Below are positions 9,153-17,788 of a stretch of 64,000 nucleotides of DNA, piece after piece. Each line of letters opens with the position of its first letter. The first letter of the stretch is position 1. The notes under the pieces are model-generated. The model made no database searches. It was not told the origin of the DNA and saw only the letters and a list, made by a program, of their open reading frames with translations. The stretch comes from Nocardia bovistercoris (GTDB taxonomy: Bacteria; Actinomycetota; Actinomycetes; Mycobacteriales; Mycobacteriaceae): the NCBI RefSeq assembly GCF_015674855.1, contig NZ_JADMLG010000006.1, forward strand, positions 361,699 through 425,698, in the 5' to 3' direction. The position numbers and the translations under genes are program-made.

Positions 9153-10339
9153 AACTCGCGCAAACCCACGGCCTGACCGAGGTCCAGACCGAGATCCTGA
9201 ACACCGTGCGCACGTTCGTGGACAAGGAGATCATCCCGGTCGCCCAGGAACTCGAGCACGCCGACGCCTACCCGCAGGCCATCGTCGACCGCATGGCCGA
9301 GATGGGCCTGTTCGGAATCATGATCCCCGAAGAGTACGGCGGACTCGGCGAATCACTGCTCACCTACGCGCTGTGCGTGGAAGAGATCGCGCGCGGCTGG
9401 ATGAGCGTGTCCGGCGTCATCAACACCCACTTCATCCTCGCCCACCTGATCACCCAACACGGCACCGCCGAACAGAAACAGAAATTCCTGCCGCGCATGG
9501 CCACCGGCGAAGTGCGCGGCGCCTTCTCCATGTCCGAACCCGAACTCGGCTCCGACGTCGCGGCGATCCGCACCAAGGCGGTGCGCGACGACTCCGGCTC
9601 CTACACCCTCAACGGCCGCAAGATGTGGCTCACCAACGGCTCCACCGCGACCGTGGTCGCCACACTGGTGCGCACCGAGGAAGGCCGCGAACGCCCGCAC
9701 GAGAACCTCACCACCTTCCTGCTGGAGAAACCCGCGGGCTTCGGCGAGGTCGCGCCCGGACTCACCATCCCCGGCAAGATTCACAAGATGGGCTACAAAG
9801 GCATCGACACCACCGAGATGCTGCTCGACAACCACATCACCGGCGGCGACACGGTGCTCGGCGGTGCGCCCGGTCAAGGGTTCAAGCAGATGATGGACGG
9901 GGTCGAGGTCGGGCGCGTGAACGTGGCGGCACGCGCCTGCGGGATCGCGCTGCGCGCCTTCGAACTCGGTGCGCGCTACGCCCAACAGCGCAGCACCTTC
10001 GGCAAACCGATCGTGCAGCACCAGGCCATCGGGTTCTCACTCGCGGAAATGGCGACCAAGGTCGAAGCCGCGCACCTGATGATGGTCAACGCCGCCCGGC
10101 TCAAGGACTCCGGGCAGCGCAACGACGTCGCCGCCGGCATGGCCAAATACCTCGCCAGCGAATTCTGCAACGAGGTCACCCAGGCCAGCTTCCGCATCCA
10201 CGGCGGCTACGGGTACTCCACCGAATACGAGATCGAACGGCTCATGCGTGAAGCACCGTTCATGCTGATCGGCGAGGGCACCAGCGAGATCCAGAAACGC
10301 ATCATCGAGAAGGGCGTGCTGCGCGACTACCGACTCTGA
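9149..10339 (+). CDS. Acyl-CoA dehydrogenase
   Basis: FAD-dependent alpha,beta-desaturation of an acyl-CoA. The 396-residue protein has the standard three-domain order, the FAD/substrate motif FSMSEPELGSD and WLTNG, the R-x-FG segment (QQRSTFGKP), and the catalytic base Glu376 in GEGTSEIQ. Last gene of the coupled operon, joined to the CoA transferase by ATGA. It ends four bases before the stop of a convergent gene, so termination must occur in or beyond that gene. Confidence 0.93.
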   Translation: MKLAQTHGLTEVQTEILNTVRTFVDKEIIPVAQELEHADAYPQAIVDRMAEMGLFGIMIPEEYGGLGESLLTYALCVEEIARGWMSVSGVINTHFILAHLITQHGTAEQKQKFLPRMATGEVRGAFSMSEPELGSDVAAIRTKAVRDDSGSYTLNGRKMWLTNGSTATVVATLVRTEEGRERPHENLTTFLLEKPAGFGEVAPGLTIPGKIHKMGYKGIDTTEMLLDNHITGGDTVLGGAPGQGFKQMMDGVEVGRVNVAARACGIALRAFELGARYAQQRSTFGKPIVQHQAIGFSLAEMATKVEAAHLMMVNAARLKDSGQRNDVAAGMAKYLASEFCNEVTQASFRIHGGYGYSTEYEIERLMREAPFMLIGEGTSEIQKRIIEKGVLRDYRL

Positions 10340-10343
10340 GCCG

Positions 10344-10940
10344 CTACCGATCCTCGGAATCCGGGCGTCGCCACAGCGGCGCCTGGAGCGCGGACACGGT
10401 CTCGACCAGGGAGTGGTGCAGCTGGACGAGGTCGCCCGGATAGACCCGTTCGCTGCCGACGCCGATACAGGACACGCCGCAGTCCAGGGCGCGCACCGTG
10501 CTGTCGATGAGGGTCTCGTCGACGAAAGTGAGCACCGGGTTGTCCGCCCAGGCCAGCGAGATGCCCCATTCCACGATCAGGCGCGTCGGCAGTTCCGGAT
10601 CGCAGAGGGAGTCGCGGCCACGCTTGGCCGAGGACTCCTCGCGCAGGAGTTGGGACACGATCGCCAGGCCCGCGACGGTGCGACCGACCAGATCGGCCGA
10701 CACCGGATGGATCGGCCCGAGCGTGTCGGCGTCGATGTCGGGCAACGGCGGCTCGTCGGTCGAGGCCAGCAGGCGGCAGCACGGCTCGACGTCCGAGATG
10801 TCCGGTGGGGGCGAGTCGGGGTGTCGGAGCGGACCTGCGTCCGTGTCGAAGGGGGATCGGACTACCGTTGTCCGACCGAATTCGTTGAGGACTCTGTCCA
10901 CGCGCACCCGTCCTTCCGCGATCCGGGGGTACGGGTTCAT
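10344..10940 (-). CDS. Hypothetical protein (198 aa)
   Basis: I do not recognise this family. The predicted 198-residue protein has an N-terminal basic segment, a proline-rich linker around residues 40-55 and a helical C-terminal half containing RTVAGLAIVSQLL and LQLHHSLVETV-like stretches, with no signal peptide or clear membrane segment. The ATG at 10940 has only a weak GGCAGG Shine-Dalgarno, so the start is uncertain. It converges on the acyl-CoA dehydrogenase gene with a four-base gap. A long hairpin lies about 80 bases upstream. Confidence 0.5.
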   Translation of the reverse strand: MNPYPRIAEGRVRVDRVLNEFGRTTVVRSPFDTDAGPLRHPDSPPPDISDVEPCCRLLASTDEPPLPDIDADTLGPIHPVSADLVGRTVAGLAIVSQLLREESSAKRGRDSLCDPELPTRLIVEWGISLAWADNPVLTFVDETLIDSTVRALDCGVSCIGVGSERVYPGDLVQLHHSLVETVSALQAPLWRRPDSEDR

Positions 10941-11365
10941 CCTGCCACTGTGTTTCACAGCGGCTCTTCGGAATGGTTTACGGGCTGTGTTTATTTTGCG
11001 TCGACTTCGTCGCCGCGGGTTCGCGGCCCCTCGGTCTCGCGTCCCAGCGTTCGATACTTGCTCCTGCGTCGCATCGTCTCGAACGCTGGGACGCGAGACG
11101 GCCGCGAACCGTCGCTCGTCGGGCTCGCTCCCGACGGGGCTGAGTGGGTGGGGATGTTGCGGGTTTGGGTTTGGCCGTTGGGGCTGGGTTGGGTGGGGGT
11201 GTTGCGGGTTGGGTTGAGCGGTGGGGCTGGGTGGGGCGAACCGTCGTTTGTGGGGCTCGCTTCCGGTTGGGGCGGGGTGGGTGATGTTGCGGGTTGGGGT
11301 TGAGCGGTCGGGGTGAGATGGTTGGGAGTTGTTGGTTGTCGGGGCTTGCTCCGAGCTGGGTGGGG
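10941..11365. repeat. Repeat-rich, G-rich intergenic region with long hairpin
   Basis: No gene is supported. The region holds a long inverted repeat at 11018-11110, a 42-base copy of the repeat near the window start at 11098-11139, a degenerate further copy near 11230-11275, and at least three repeats of a GTTGCGGG-type G-rich unit near 11154, 11201 and 11286. A quadruplex-type run of four G-tracts lies at 11180-11199. It separates the 3' end of the mce operon from the hypothetical gene. Confidence 0.6.
11018..11110. repeat. Long near-perfect inverted repeat (hairpin)
   Basis: Bases 11034-11054 and 11079-11099 are a perfect 21-bp inverted repeat around a 24-base loop. Beyond a five-base bulge on the left side (11029-11033), a further 11 bp pair exactly: 11018-11028 (GGTTCGCGGCC) with 11100-11110 (GGCCGCGAACC). 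Thirty-two pairs in total is far more than a typical terminator needs. It may be a bidirectional terminator, a small mobile-type repeat or a structured RNA element. There is no T-run. Confidence 0.8.
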
Positions 11366-12133
11366 TCAGGGGATTGCGACTCGGCTTGCCAGCCAGCGGC
11401 CGTCGACCAGTTCCATGGTCATCGCTACTCGGCTGCGGTCGACGCGGGGGTCGGCTGAGGCGGTGTTGGTGACTGTCTGGTCGATGAACAGCAGGACTTC
11501 GACCTTGGTGGGGGAGGCCGATTTCACCGCGGCGTCCAGGACGGTGCCTTTGCCGGTCGCCTTGTTGTCGAGCAGCAGTTGGCGTAGTTGGCCGCTGGAG
11601 CGGGTGTACATGTCCTTGAACTCGCCGGTGGAACCGTCGAGGACGGCAGTGAAATCTCGGTCGAGGTTGCCGGAATCGACGCTGGTCAAGGTCACGGCGT
11701 AGGCGCGCGCGGCGGCGAGACCGGCTGCTGCCGCGTCTTCGGTATTGTTGTCCTGCTTCAGTTTCCAGCCGAATACGATCGCCAGCACGAGTGCGACCAC
11801 GGCGACCGCGATCACCAGCGGGACGCGGATCTTGCGCCAGATCAGCATCGCGACCATGCGGCGGATCGCCCATTTGGACGGCATGACGAACTCGGGCTCG
11901 GCGGAACCCTCGGTCTTGTCCGCCGACTCCTTACGCACGGACACGGGCGCCTCGGTCGCGGACTCCGCGGCTGCCGACCCGGTGCTTGTCGTAGACGCGG
12001 CAGCAGGCTCGACGGCGGCGGCGGAGGTGGCGGGCTCGGCGGCGGCGGGCTCGGCTGTGGTGGTGGCAGGCTCGACGGCGCCGGGCTCGGCGGCGGGCTC
12101 GGCGACCAGGGTGGTATCCGTTTTCTGGGTCAT
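11366..12133 (-). CDS. Mce-associated membrane protein
   Basis: The 255-residue protein has a low-complexity Ala/Pro/Glu/Thr N-terminus, one transmembrane helix (roughly residues 104-126, after RKIR) and an extracytoplasmic C-terminal domain ending in the VDGRWLASR-type segment found in Mce-associated (Mas) proteins. Such proteins are encoded downstream of mce genes and help assemble or stabilise the transporter. I prefer the ATG at 12133, with GAGGAC eight bases upstream, to a GTG at 12175 that overlaps the mceF stop but lacks a ribosome-binding site. Confidence 0.85.
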   Translation of the reverse strand: MTQKTDTTLVAEPAAEPGAVEPATTTAEPAAAEPATSAAAVEPAAASTTSTGSAAAESATEAPVSVRKESADKTEGSAEPEFVMPSKWAIRRMVAMLIWRKIRVPLVIAVAVVALVLAIVFGWKLKQDNNTEDAAAAGLAAARAYAVTLTSVDSGNLDRDFTAVLDGSTGEFKDMYTRSSGQLRQLLLDNKATGKGTVLDAAVKSASPTKVEVLLFIDQTVTNTASADPRVDRSRVAMTMELVDGRWLASRVAIP

Positions 12134-12171
12134 CACTATGTCCTCGTGTCGACGGTTGGTGGTGGGGTCGA

Positions 12172-13482
12172 TCACCGGGGCGGTGCGGGGATCGACTGGC
12201 CGGAACCGACCAGCGGCAACGGCAGGGGCAGGGAGTACGGCCCGATCGGGGTCGGGGTGGCCGTACGGTCGGCGGGCTCGCCGGGGGGCGGCGGGCCGGC
12301 GATGCGCTCACCGGGTGGGCGTGGGGCGTTGTGCGCGCCGCGGACCAGCACCGATGGGTCGGTGTCGGCGCAGTAGGTGTAGAGGTAGGGCTCCGGGTAG
12401 TCGGCCAGCGAGGGCGGCTTGCGTGGCAGGTCGTATTCGCAGGTGTAGCGGGGATACAGGCTCACCAGGCCCCACAGGCCGCCGTCGTGCATGACCTTGA
12501 TCAGGGCTTCCAGGGTCGAGCCGTCGCGCTGGGTGGGGTAGAAGAACTCCCGCATGGCGGGCACGCGGGAATTCGTCACCTGCGCGACGGTCGACAGGCT
12601 GGTCAGCATGCCGACCACGTCGGCGGAGTTGTCGGCCAGCACCGCGTCCAGTGCGGCGAGGGTGCCGGGCGCGGCGTCGAGTACCTCGACGAATCCGCCG
12701 GATTTGGCTTCGACTCCGCGCATGAACCGCGCGGCGTCGGTGGAGAACCGGGTCAGTGCGGGGGCGCCCGCGCCGACCGTCGACAGCACCGTCTTGCTGT
12801 CGCGGATCAGGCCGACCGTCTGCGGCAGCACCGAATCCAGGGTGGAGACCAGGAAGATCCCGCCGTCGATGATGTCCTTCAGTTTCCGCGGACCTTCGGG
12901 TCCGACGCCCAGTTCATCGATCACCGACGCGAGCTTGCCCGGATCGACCTGCGCCAGGGTGTTGTCGAGCGATCCGAGCATCTGCCACAGCGGCACCGGC
13001 GCCGAGGTCCGCACGCGGGCGATCTCCGCGCCGTCGGCCAGGTACGGCCCGGTCGTGCGCGCGGGACGGAAGTCCAGGTACTGCTCCCCCGCCGTGGACA
13101 GGCTCGTCACGTCGACGGTGCCGTCGTCGGGCACCCGCACGTCCGCGTCGATGGTGGCGACCGCGACCACGCCGTCCGGCTCGAACTCCACCGAGCCGAC
13201 CTTGCCGATGGGGACCCCGCGCATCGTCACGTCCTGGCCCGGCAGCAACCCGCCGGATTGCGCCAGATGCACCCGCACCGTGATGGTGGCCGCGGTCGGG
13301 TCGACCCCGAGCGCGCCGAACACCAGGTAGGTCGCGCCGATGGCGGCGGTGACGCCCAACGCCACCGCCGACAGGCTGAGTCGATACGGGTGTCCGCCGC
13401 GCACCGCGCCGACCAGCAGCCGCGCGGGCGCGTCCGCGATCGCGGCGACGATCCCGACGAGTCCACGGCCGTCGGCGCTCAT
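12172..13482 (-). CDS. mceF: MCE family protein MceF
   Basis: Sixth MCE subunit of the lipid/sterol importer. The 436-residue protein has an N-terminal transmembrane anchor around residues 36-60, the MCE/MlaD domain (GLLPGQDVTMRGVPIGKV), a long helical needle region and a proline-rich C-terminal tail of about 60 residues. By position it is MceF. Its ATG overlaps the mceE stop (ATGA). MCE proteins form a hexameric tube carrying hydrophobic molecules across the envelope; the cargo is not predictable. Confidence 0.9.
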   Translation of the reverse strand: MSADGRGLVGIVAAIADAPARLLVGAVRGGHPYRLSLSAVALGVTAAIGATYLVFGALGVDPTAATITVRVHLAQSGGLLPGQDVTMRGVPIGKVGSVEFEPDGVVAVATIDADVRVPDDGTVDVTSLSTAGEQYLDFRPARTTGPYLADGAEIARVRTSAPVPLWQMLGSLDNTLAQVDPGKLASVIDELGVGPEGPRKLKDIIDGGIFLVSTLDSVLPQTVGLIRDSKTVLSTVGAGAPALTRFSTDAARFMRGVEAKSGGFVEVLDAAPGTLAALDAVLADNSADVVGMLTSLSTVAQVTNSRVPAMREFFYPTQRDGSTLEALIKVMHDGGLWGLVSLYPRYTCEYDLPRKPPSLADYPEPYLYTYCADTDPSVLVRGAHNAPRPPGERIAGPPPPGEPADRTATPTPIGPYSLPLPLPLVGSGQSIPAPPR

Positions 13483-14588
13483 CGCGGCGGCCCGATCACG
13501 CGGTCGCGGAGTTTGAGCAGGGTGTAGGTGAGCGAACCGACCAGCGCCTGCCAGTCGCTCGCGTCGGGCACCCGGTTGCCCGGATCGCCGCGGTGGTTGG
13601 GATCGGGCAGTGCGCCGATCGCGAAGTCCTGCAGGTCGACATTGCCGTGGGCCGATGTCCCGCTGGCCAGTTTGATGACCGTCGGCAGCAGCGCGTTCAT
13701 CGCCGCGAGGCTGCCTTCCGGGTTCAGGACGGCGTCGTTGAGCCCGATCGACAGGCGGTTCAGGTTCGCGATGATCCCGCCGATCTCACCGCCTTGCAGC
13801 ACGGGGAACATCGACAGCTGCTCGGTGATGCCGTCGACCTGGCGCACCAGCGTCAGCGCCTGCTGCGCGTGCGCGTTCAAGGTCGTCGAGACCGGGCCCG
13901 CGGCGCTGACGAAGTCGTCGATCACCACGCGCTGGGCGGCGAGTTCGCTCACGAGCCGATTCGTTTCGGCGAGCGCGAGGCGGATGTCGTCGGATCGGGC
14001 CGCCAGCGCGGTCACCAGTTCGGTCGACTGGTCGAGCAGGGCGCCGACGTGGTCGCCGCGGTCGCCGACCGAGCGGCCCATGCCGTTGACGATGCTGGTC
14101 AGATTCCGGATGGCGCCGCCGTTGACCAGCAGCGATGTGGTGGTCAGCAGTTCTTCCACGGTGGCGGCGGCCGATGTCGCCTGCTGGGCGATGGTGTCGC
14201 CGTCGTGCAGCGCGGCCGTGCCGGGTGCGGCGTCGGCGGGCGCGTCGAGGGCGACGTACACGTCGCCGAGCGGTGTGGCCGTGCGCAGTTGCGCGCGCGT
14301 GCCGACGGGGAGGATGACGTCCTCGCGGATCCGCAGCTGGACCTGCGCCGTGTAGTCGGAGACTGTCATCCGGGCGACCTCGCCGACATCGGCGCCCGCG
14401 AGCCTGACCTTCGCCTTGTTCGGAAGATTCAGCGCGTTGGCGAAATTCGCGGTCACGGTGTAACCGCCGCCGCCGGAGCCGGGGGCGGCCAGCGGCAGAT
14501 CGCCCAGTCCGACACCGCATCCGGAGGTGGTCGTCAACACTGCCGCCGCGACGGCCGCGGTCGCCAGGACGGAATACCTACGTCTCAT
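13479..14588 (-). CDS. mceE: MCE family lipoprotein MceE
   Basis: The 369-residue MCE protein has a lipoprotein-type signal peptide: RRR start, hydrophobic stretch and Cys24 in TSGC. The lipobox is weak because position -3 is Thr. The MCE domain follows (LPNKAKVRLAGADVGEV), then a long helical region. The position fifth in the mce series and the lipoprotein signal fit MceE (LprK/LprN type). Both ends overlap neighbours by four bases. Confidence 0.9.
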   Translation of the reverse strand: MRRRYSVLATAAVAAAVLTTTSGCGVGLGDLPLAAPGSGGGGYTVTANFANALNLPNKAKVRLAGADVGEVARMTVSDYTAQVQLRIREDVILPVGTRAQLRTATPLGDVYVALDAPADAAPGTAALHDGDTIAQQATSAAATVEELLTTTSLLVNGGAIRNLTSIVNGMGRSVGDRGDHVGALLDQSTELVTALAARSDDIRLALAETNRLVSELAAQRVVIDDFVSAAGPVSTTLNAHAQQALTLVRQVDGITEQLSMFPVLQGGEIGGIIANLNRLSIGLNDAVLNPEGSLAAMNALLPTVIKLASGTSAHGNVDLQDFAIGALPDPNHRGDPGNRVPDASDWQALVGSLTYTLLKLRDRVIGPPR

Positions 14589-15691
14589 CGGGGCAACCTA
14601 CTCATCGCGTCCAACATGTCGGTGATGCCGAAATCGGGTCCGAAGTCCTGCAACGTTCCTGTGCTGCAACCCAATTGGCGGAGGCCGAGAATATTGCAGA
14701 CCTCTTTGACCATCTGGCCGTCGAAGGCGACCCGGTCGATCAGCGCGTGGATGCGGGCGCCGCCGAAGTCCTGATCCACCGCGTTGTAGCCGTTGGCCAG
14801 CAACATCGGTGTCAGATCCAGGAATTCGGCCAGCTGATCGCGGTAGTCGGCGAGCGCCTTCAGCACCGTCGCGGTATCGGCCACCGCCGAGTGCAGTTCG
14901 CCCCGGTTCGCGGTGAGCAGTTCGTCGGCCTGGCGCAGCACCGAGGTGATCTGCGCGCCGGTCGTCCCCGATCCGATGTCGAGCTGGGCCAGCATGTCGC
15001 CCAATTGCACCGAGGCAGCGCCGAATTCGCGGATGACCTGGTCGCCGCGCGCGGCCGCCGCGACCAGTGTGGACAACTCGTTCACGATCTCGGTGACCGT
15101 GTCGCGGGTCTGTGCGCCCGCGTCGTCGCCGAGGCGCAGCGCCCGCGACAGTTCGTCCATGGTGGCGCGCAATTCGTCGCCGTTGCCGCCGGTCGCCGAG
15201 GAGGCCACCGCGAGCAACCGCGCGATCGGACCGTCACCGGGCTTTTGTCCCTCGAGATCGCCCGAGAGCCGGTCGGCCATCGAGATGAGTCGATCGACGC
15301 CGACCGGAGTCCTGGTGCGATCCATCGCGAGTCGTTCGCCGTCGCGCAGGGTGTCGCCGCCGCGGTACACGGGGGTGAACTCGACGTGGCGGTCGGTGAG
15401 CACGGAGGTCGACAGTGTCACCGCCGTGGCGTTCGCGGGGATCCGCACCGACCCGTCGACGCGCATCGTCACATCGACGTAGGCGCCCTTCGGATCTATC
15501 CCGGTCACCTCGCCGACCGGCATGCCGAGCACGGCGACGGCATTGCCCACGTAAAGTCCCGCCGCGTTGTCGAATTGGGCGACCACCGTGATGTCGTCGG
15601 GACCTCGGTGCAGCGGGCCACTGGCACAACCGACCACCGCGCACAGCGCGAGCACGGCCGTCGCTCGCAACGCCCTGAACACAACTCTCAT
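14585..15691 (-). CDS. mceD: MCE family protein MceD (predicted lipoprotein)
   Basis: Fourth MCE subunit, 368 residues from the ATG at 15691. It has the MCE domain (GLYVGNAVAVLGMPVGEV) and a helical rod. Its N-terminus, with basic residues followed by a hydrophobic run ending VVGC at Cys22, is a good lipobox. A lipoprotein MceD next to a lipoprotein MceE is unusual, since usually only MceE is lipidated. It overlaps both neighbouring genes by four bases. Confidence 0.88.
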   Translation of the reverse strand: MRVVFRALRATAVLALCAVVGCASGPLHRGPDDITVVAQFDNAAGLYVGNAVAVLGMPVGEVTGIDPKGAYVDVTMRVDGSVRIPANATAVTLSTSVLTDRHVEFTPVYRGGDTLRDGERLAMDRTRTPVGVDRLISMADRLSGDLEGQKPGDGPIARLLAVASSATGGNGDELRATMDELSRALRLGDDAGAQTRDTVTEIVNELSTLVAAAARGDQVIREFGAASVQLGDMLAQLDIGSGTTGAQITSVLRQADELLTANRGELHSAVADTATVLKALADYRDQLAEFLDLTPMLLANGYNAVDQDFGGARIHALIDRVAFDGQMVKEVCNILGLRQLGCSTGTLQDFGPDFGITDMLDAMSRLPR

Positions 15692-16743
15692 TTGCAGTCC
15701 TCGAAATACCGTCGCAGGTTCGCGGATTCGGCACGGCCGCTCAGTGCGCACATCCACGAGTCGACGAGCACGCCGCCGGGAGCGTTGAAGTCCACGGAGT
15801 TCCCGTTGCCGGACGCGTTCGTGAGATTGCGGACCGCGACCGGCAGGATCTCCATGGTGTTGCGCAGCAGGTCGTCGTGGCGGGCCAGGCTGCCGAGCAG
15901 ACCGTTGAGGCCGTCGATCATCTGGTCGAGCTTCGGCCGGTCGTCGACGACGATGCCGCGGACCTGATCCACCAGCCGCGTGGTCGCCGACATCAGCAAT
16001 TCGATGGCTTGGCGCCGCCCGGCGATATCGGTCAGCAGATCCCGACCGAGCGTCATGATCGCGGTGACGTCGCCCTGCTGTTCGGTGACCACCGAGGTAA
16101 GTTGCCGCACCCCCGCCAGCAGCGAGCCGAGCTCGTCGCGGCGGCTGCCGAGGATCGCCGCGAGCGACCTGATGTTGGTGAGCACCTCGGGCAGCACGGC
16201 GGGAACGCCGTCGAGCTGGGTGGCCAGCGTGTCGAGGGAGCGACCGAGTTGCGCGGCGTCGACCTGCTCGAAGGTGGTGGTCGCGTTCTCCAGGGCCTCT
16301 TGGAGGTCGTAGGGAACGGCGGTGTGCGACAGCGCTATTCGCCGGTTCGGAAGTGCGCCGGAGCCCGCGGGCTGCACCTCGACGTAGCGGGCGCCGAGCA
16401 GCGTGGTCAATTTGATCGACGCCTTGGTCTCCGCGCCGAGCGGGACGTCGTCGGCGATCCGCATCGTGACCAACACCCGGTCGCCCGCCAGCTCCTGTCC
16501 GGTGACCGCCCCGACCTGCACGCCCGCCACGGTCACGCCGTCGCCGACGCGCAACCCCGCCGCCTGCGCGAATTCCGCCTCGTAGGTGCGCTCGCCGACG
16601 CCGAGGGAATTGAATCCGATCGCCGCGGCCAGTACCGCGAGCAGCGCCGCCAGTGCGATGACGCCGACCACGCGCGCGTTCTGCTCCTCGAGCGGGCGCC
16701 GCGCCATCGAGCGCAACCCGCGAAACTTCGGTGACGATGTCAT
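15688..16743 (-). CDS. mceC: MCE family protein MceC
   Basis: Third MCE subunit, 351 residues. It has an N-terminal cytoplasmic basic stretch, the PLEEQN motif before one transmembrane helix (about residues 26-45), the MCE domain (GLRVGDGVTVAGVQVGAV) and a helical region; it ends in a short Cys-containing tail. It starts eight bases after the mceB stop and overlaps mceD by four bases. Confidence 0.9.
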   Translation of the reverse strand: MTSSPKFRGLRSMARRPLEEQNARVVGVIALAALLAVLAAAIGFNSLGVGERTYEAEFAQAAGLRVGDGVTVAGVQVGAVTGQELAGDRVLVTMRIADDVPLGAETKASIKLTTLLGARYVEVQPAGSGALPNRRIALSHTAVPYDLQEALENATTTFEQVDAAQLGRSLDTLATQLDGVPAVLPEVLTNIRSLAAILGSRRDELGSLLAGVRQLTSVVTEQQGDVTAIMTLGRDLLTDIAGRRQAIELLMSATTRLVDQVRGIVVDDRPKLDQMIDGLNGLLGSLARHDDLLRNTMEILPVAVRNLTNASGNGNSVDFNAPGGVLVDSWMCALSGRAESANLRRYFEDCK

Positions 16744-16750
16744 GCCGCCC

Positions 16751-17788
16751 TCACCTGCATATCGGGGATTGCTCGACGGCGCCCGACGTCGAGGCCATCC
16801 TGATGATCGCCGGGATGAGGTCCGACAGCGCCGGAAGCACCGTGAAATTCAGATTGCACAGGTACACATTGAGATTCGCGCCTTCCTGACCGACACGGGC
16901 GATACCCTTCAGCAGCGCGGGCAGATTGAAGCCGAGGTATTCGAACTGGGCCTTGTTCTGTTCGAAATGCCGGGTGAAACCGGGCTCCCTGGTCAGCAGC
17001 CCCTCCAGGGCGGGCCGGTCCTCGGCCACCACGGTGGCCATCCGATCGGCCACGCCCGAAACCTCGGTGAGCGTGGTCATCAACTCCGCGCGGTGGCGCG
17101 CGAGTCCGTCGACGATGGAACGGGTCTGGGTGAGCAGGGTGCCGAGTTCGGTGCGCCGCGTCGCCAGGTTCTGCACGACCTGGTTGAGGTTGGTGATGAC
17201 CGCGCCGAGCACCTGGTCGGGTCCGGCCAACGACTGCGCCAGCGTCGACATCTGCTCGATGAGCATCGTCAGCGATCCGGCGTCGCCTTGCAGGGCCTTG
17301 ACCAGCGCGGCGCTCACATTGTCGACCTGGCGCGGGTCGAGTCCGCCGAACAGCGGCTCGAAACCGTTCAGCAACGCCGAGAGGTCGAACGAGGGTTCGG
17401 TGCGCTCCACCGGGATCTCGGCGCCGGGCCGCGCGACGGTGCGGTCGCCGGTCTTGCCCGGCGCGAGGCCGAGATAGCGCTGGCCGATGACGTTCTGGTA
17501 GGTGATCGCCGCCGTGGTGTCGCCGTAGACGCGCTGGTCCTTCGCGACCCGGAACTTCACCCTGGCCCGCGTGCCCGTGAGTTCGACCGCGTCCACGCGC
17601 CCGACGCGCACACCGGCCATCCGCACGTCGTCGCCGACCCGCAGACCGGTCGCGTCGGTGAAAATCGCCGAATACGAGGAGGTCTCGCCGTCGACGCCGC
17701 GGTTGAGGGTCACGAACGTCATCCAGATGAGCGCGAACGCGACCACGAGGAAGAGGCTGAGTCCGATCACCGATCGCCGGAAGTTCAT
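16751..17788 (-). CDS. mceB: MCE family protein MceB
   Basis: Second MCE subunit, 345 residues from the ATG at 17788, which overlaps the mceA stop by four bases. One N-terminal helix follows MNFRRS; the MCE domain contains GLRVGDDVRMAGVRVGRV and NVIGQRYLGL; the helical rod ends with a Cys near the C-terminus. An open frame continues upstream to 18112 through mceA, but it has no start signal and lacks family similarity. Confidence 0.9.
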   Translation of the reverse strand: MNFRRSVIGLSLFLVVAFALIWMTFVTLNRGVDGETSSYSAIFTDATGLRVGDDVRMAGVRVGRVDAVELTGTRARVKFRVAKDQRVYGDTTAAITYQNVIGQRYLGLAPGKTGDRTVARPGAEIPVERTEPSFDLSALLNGFEPLFGGLDPRQVDNVSAALVKALQGDAGSLTMLIEQMSTLAQSLAGPDQVLGAVITNLNQVVQNLATRRTELGTLLTQTRSIVDGLARHRAELMTTLTEVSGVADRMATVVAEDRPALEGLLTREPGFTRHFEQNKAQFEYLGFNLPALLKGIARVGQEGANLNVYLCNLNFTVLPALSDLIPAIIRMASTSGAVEQSPICR

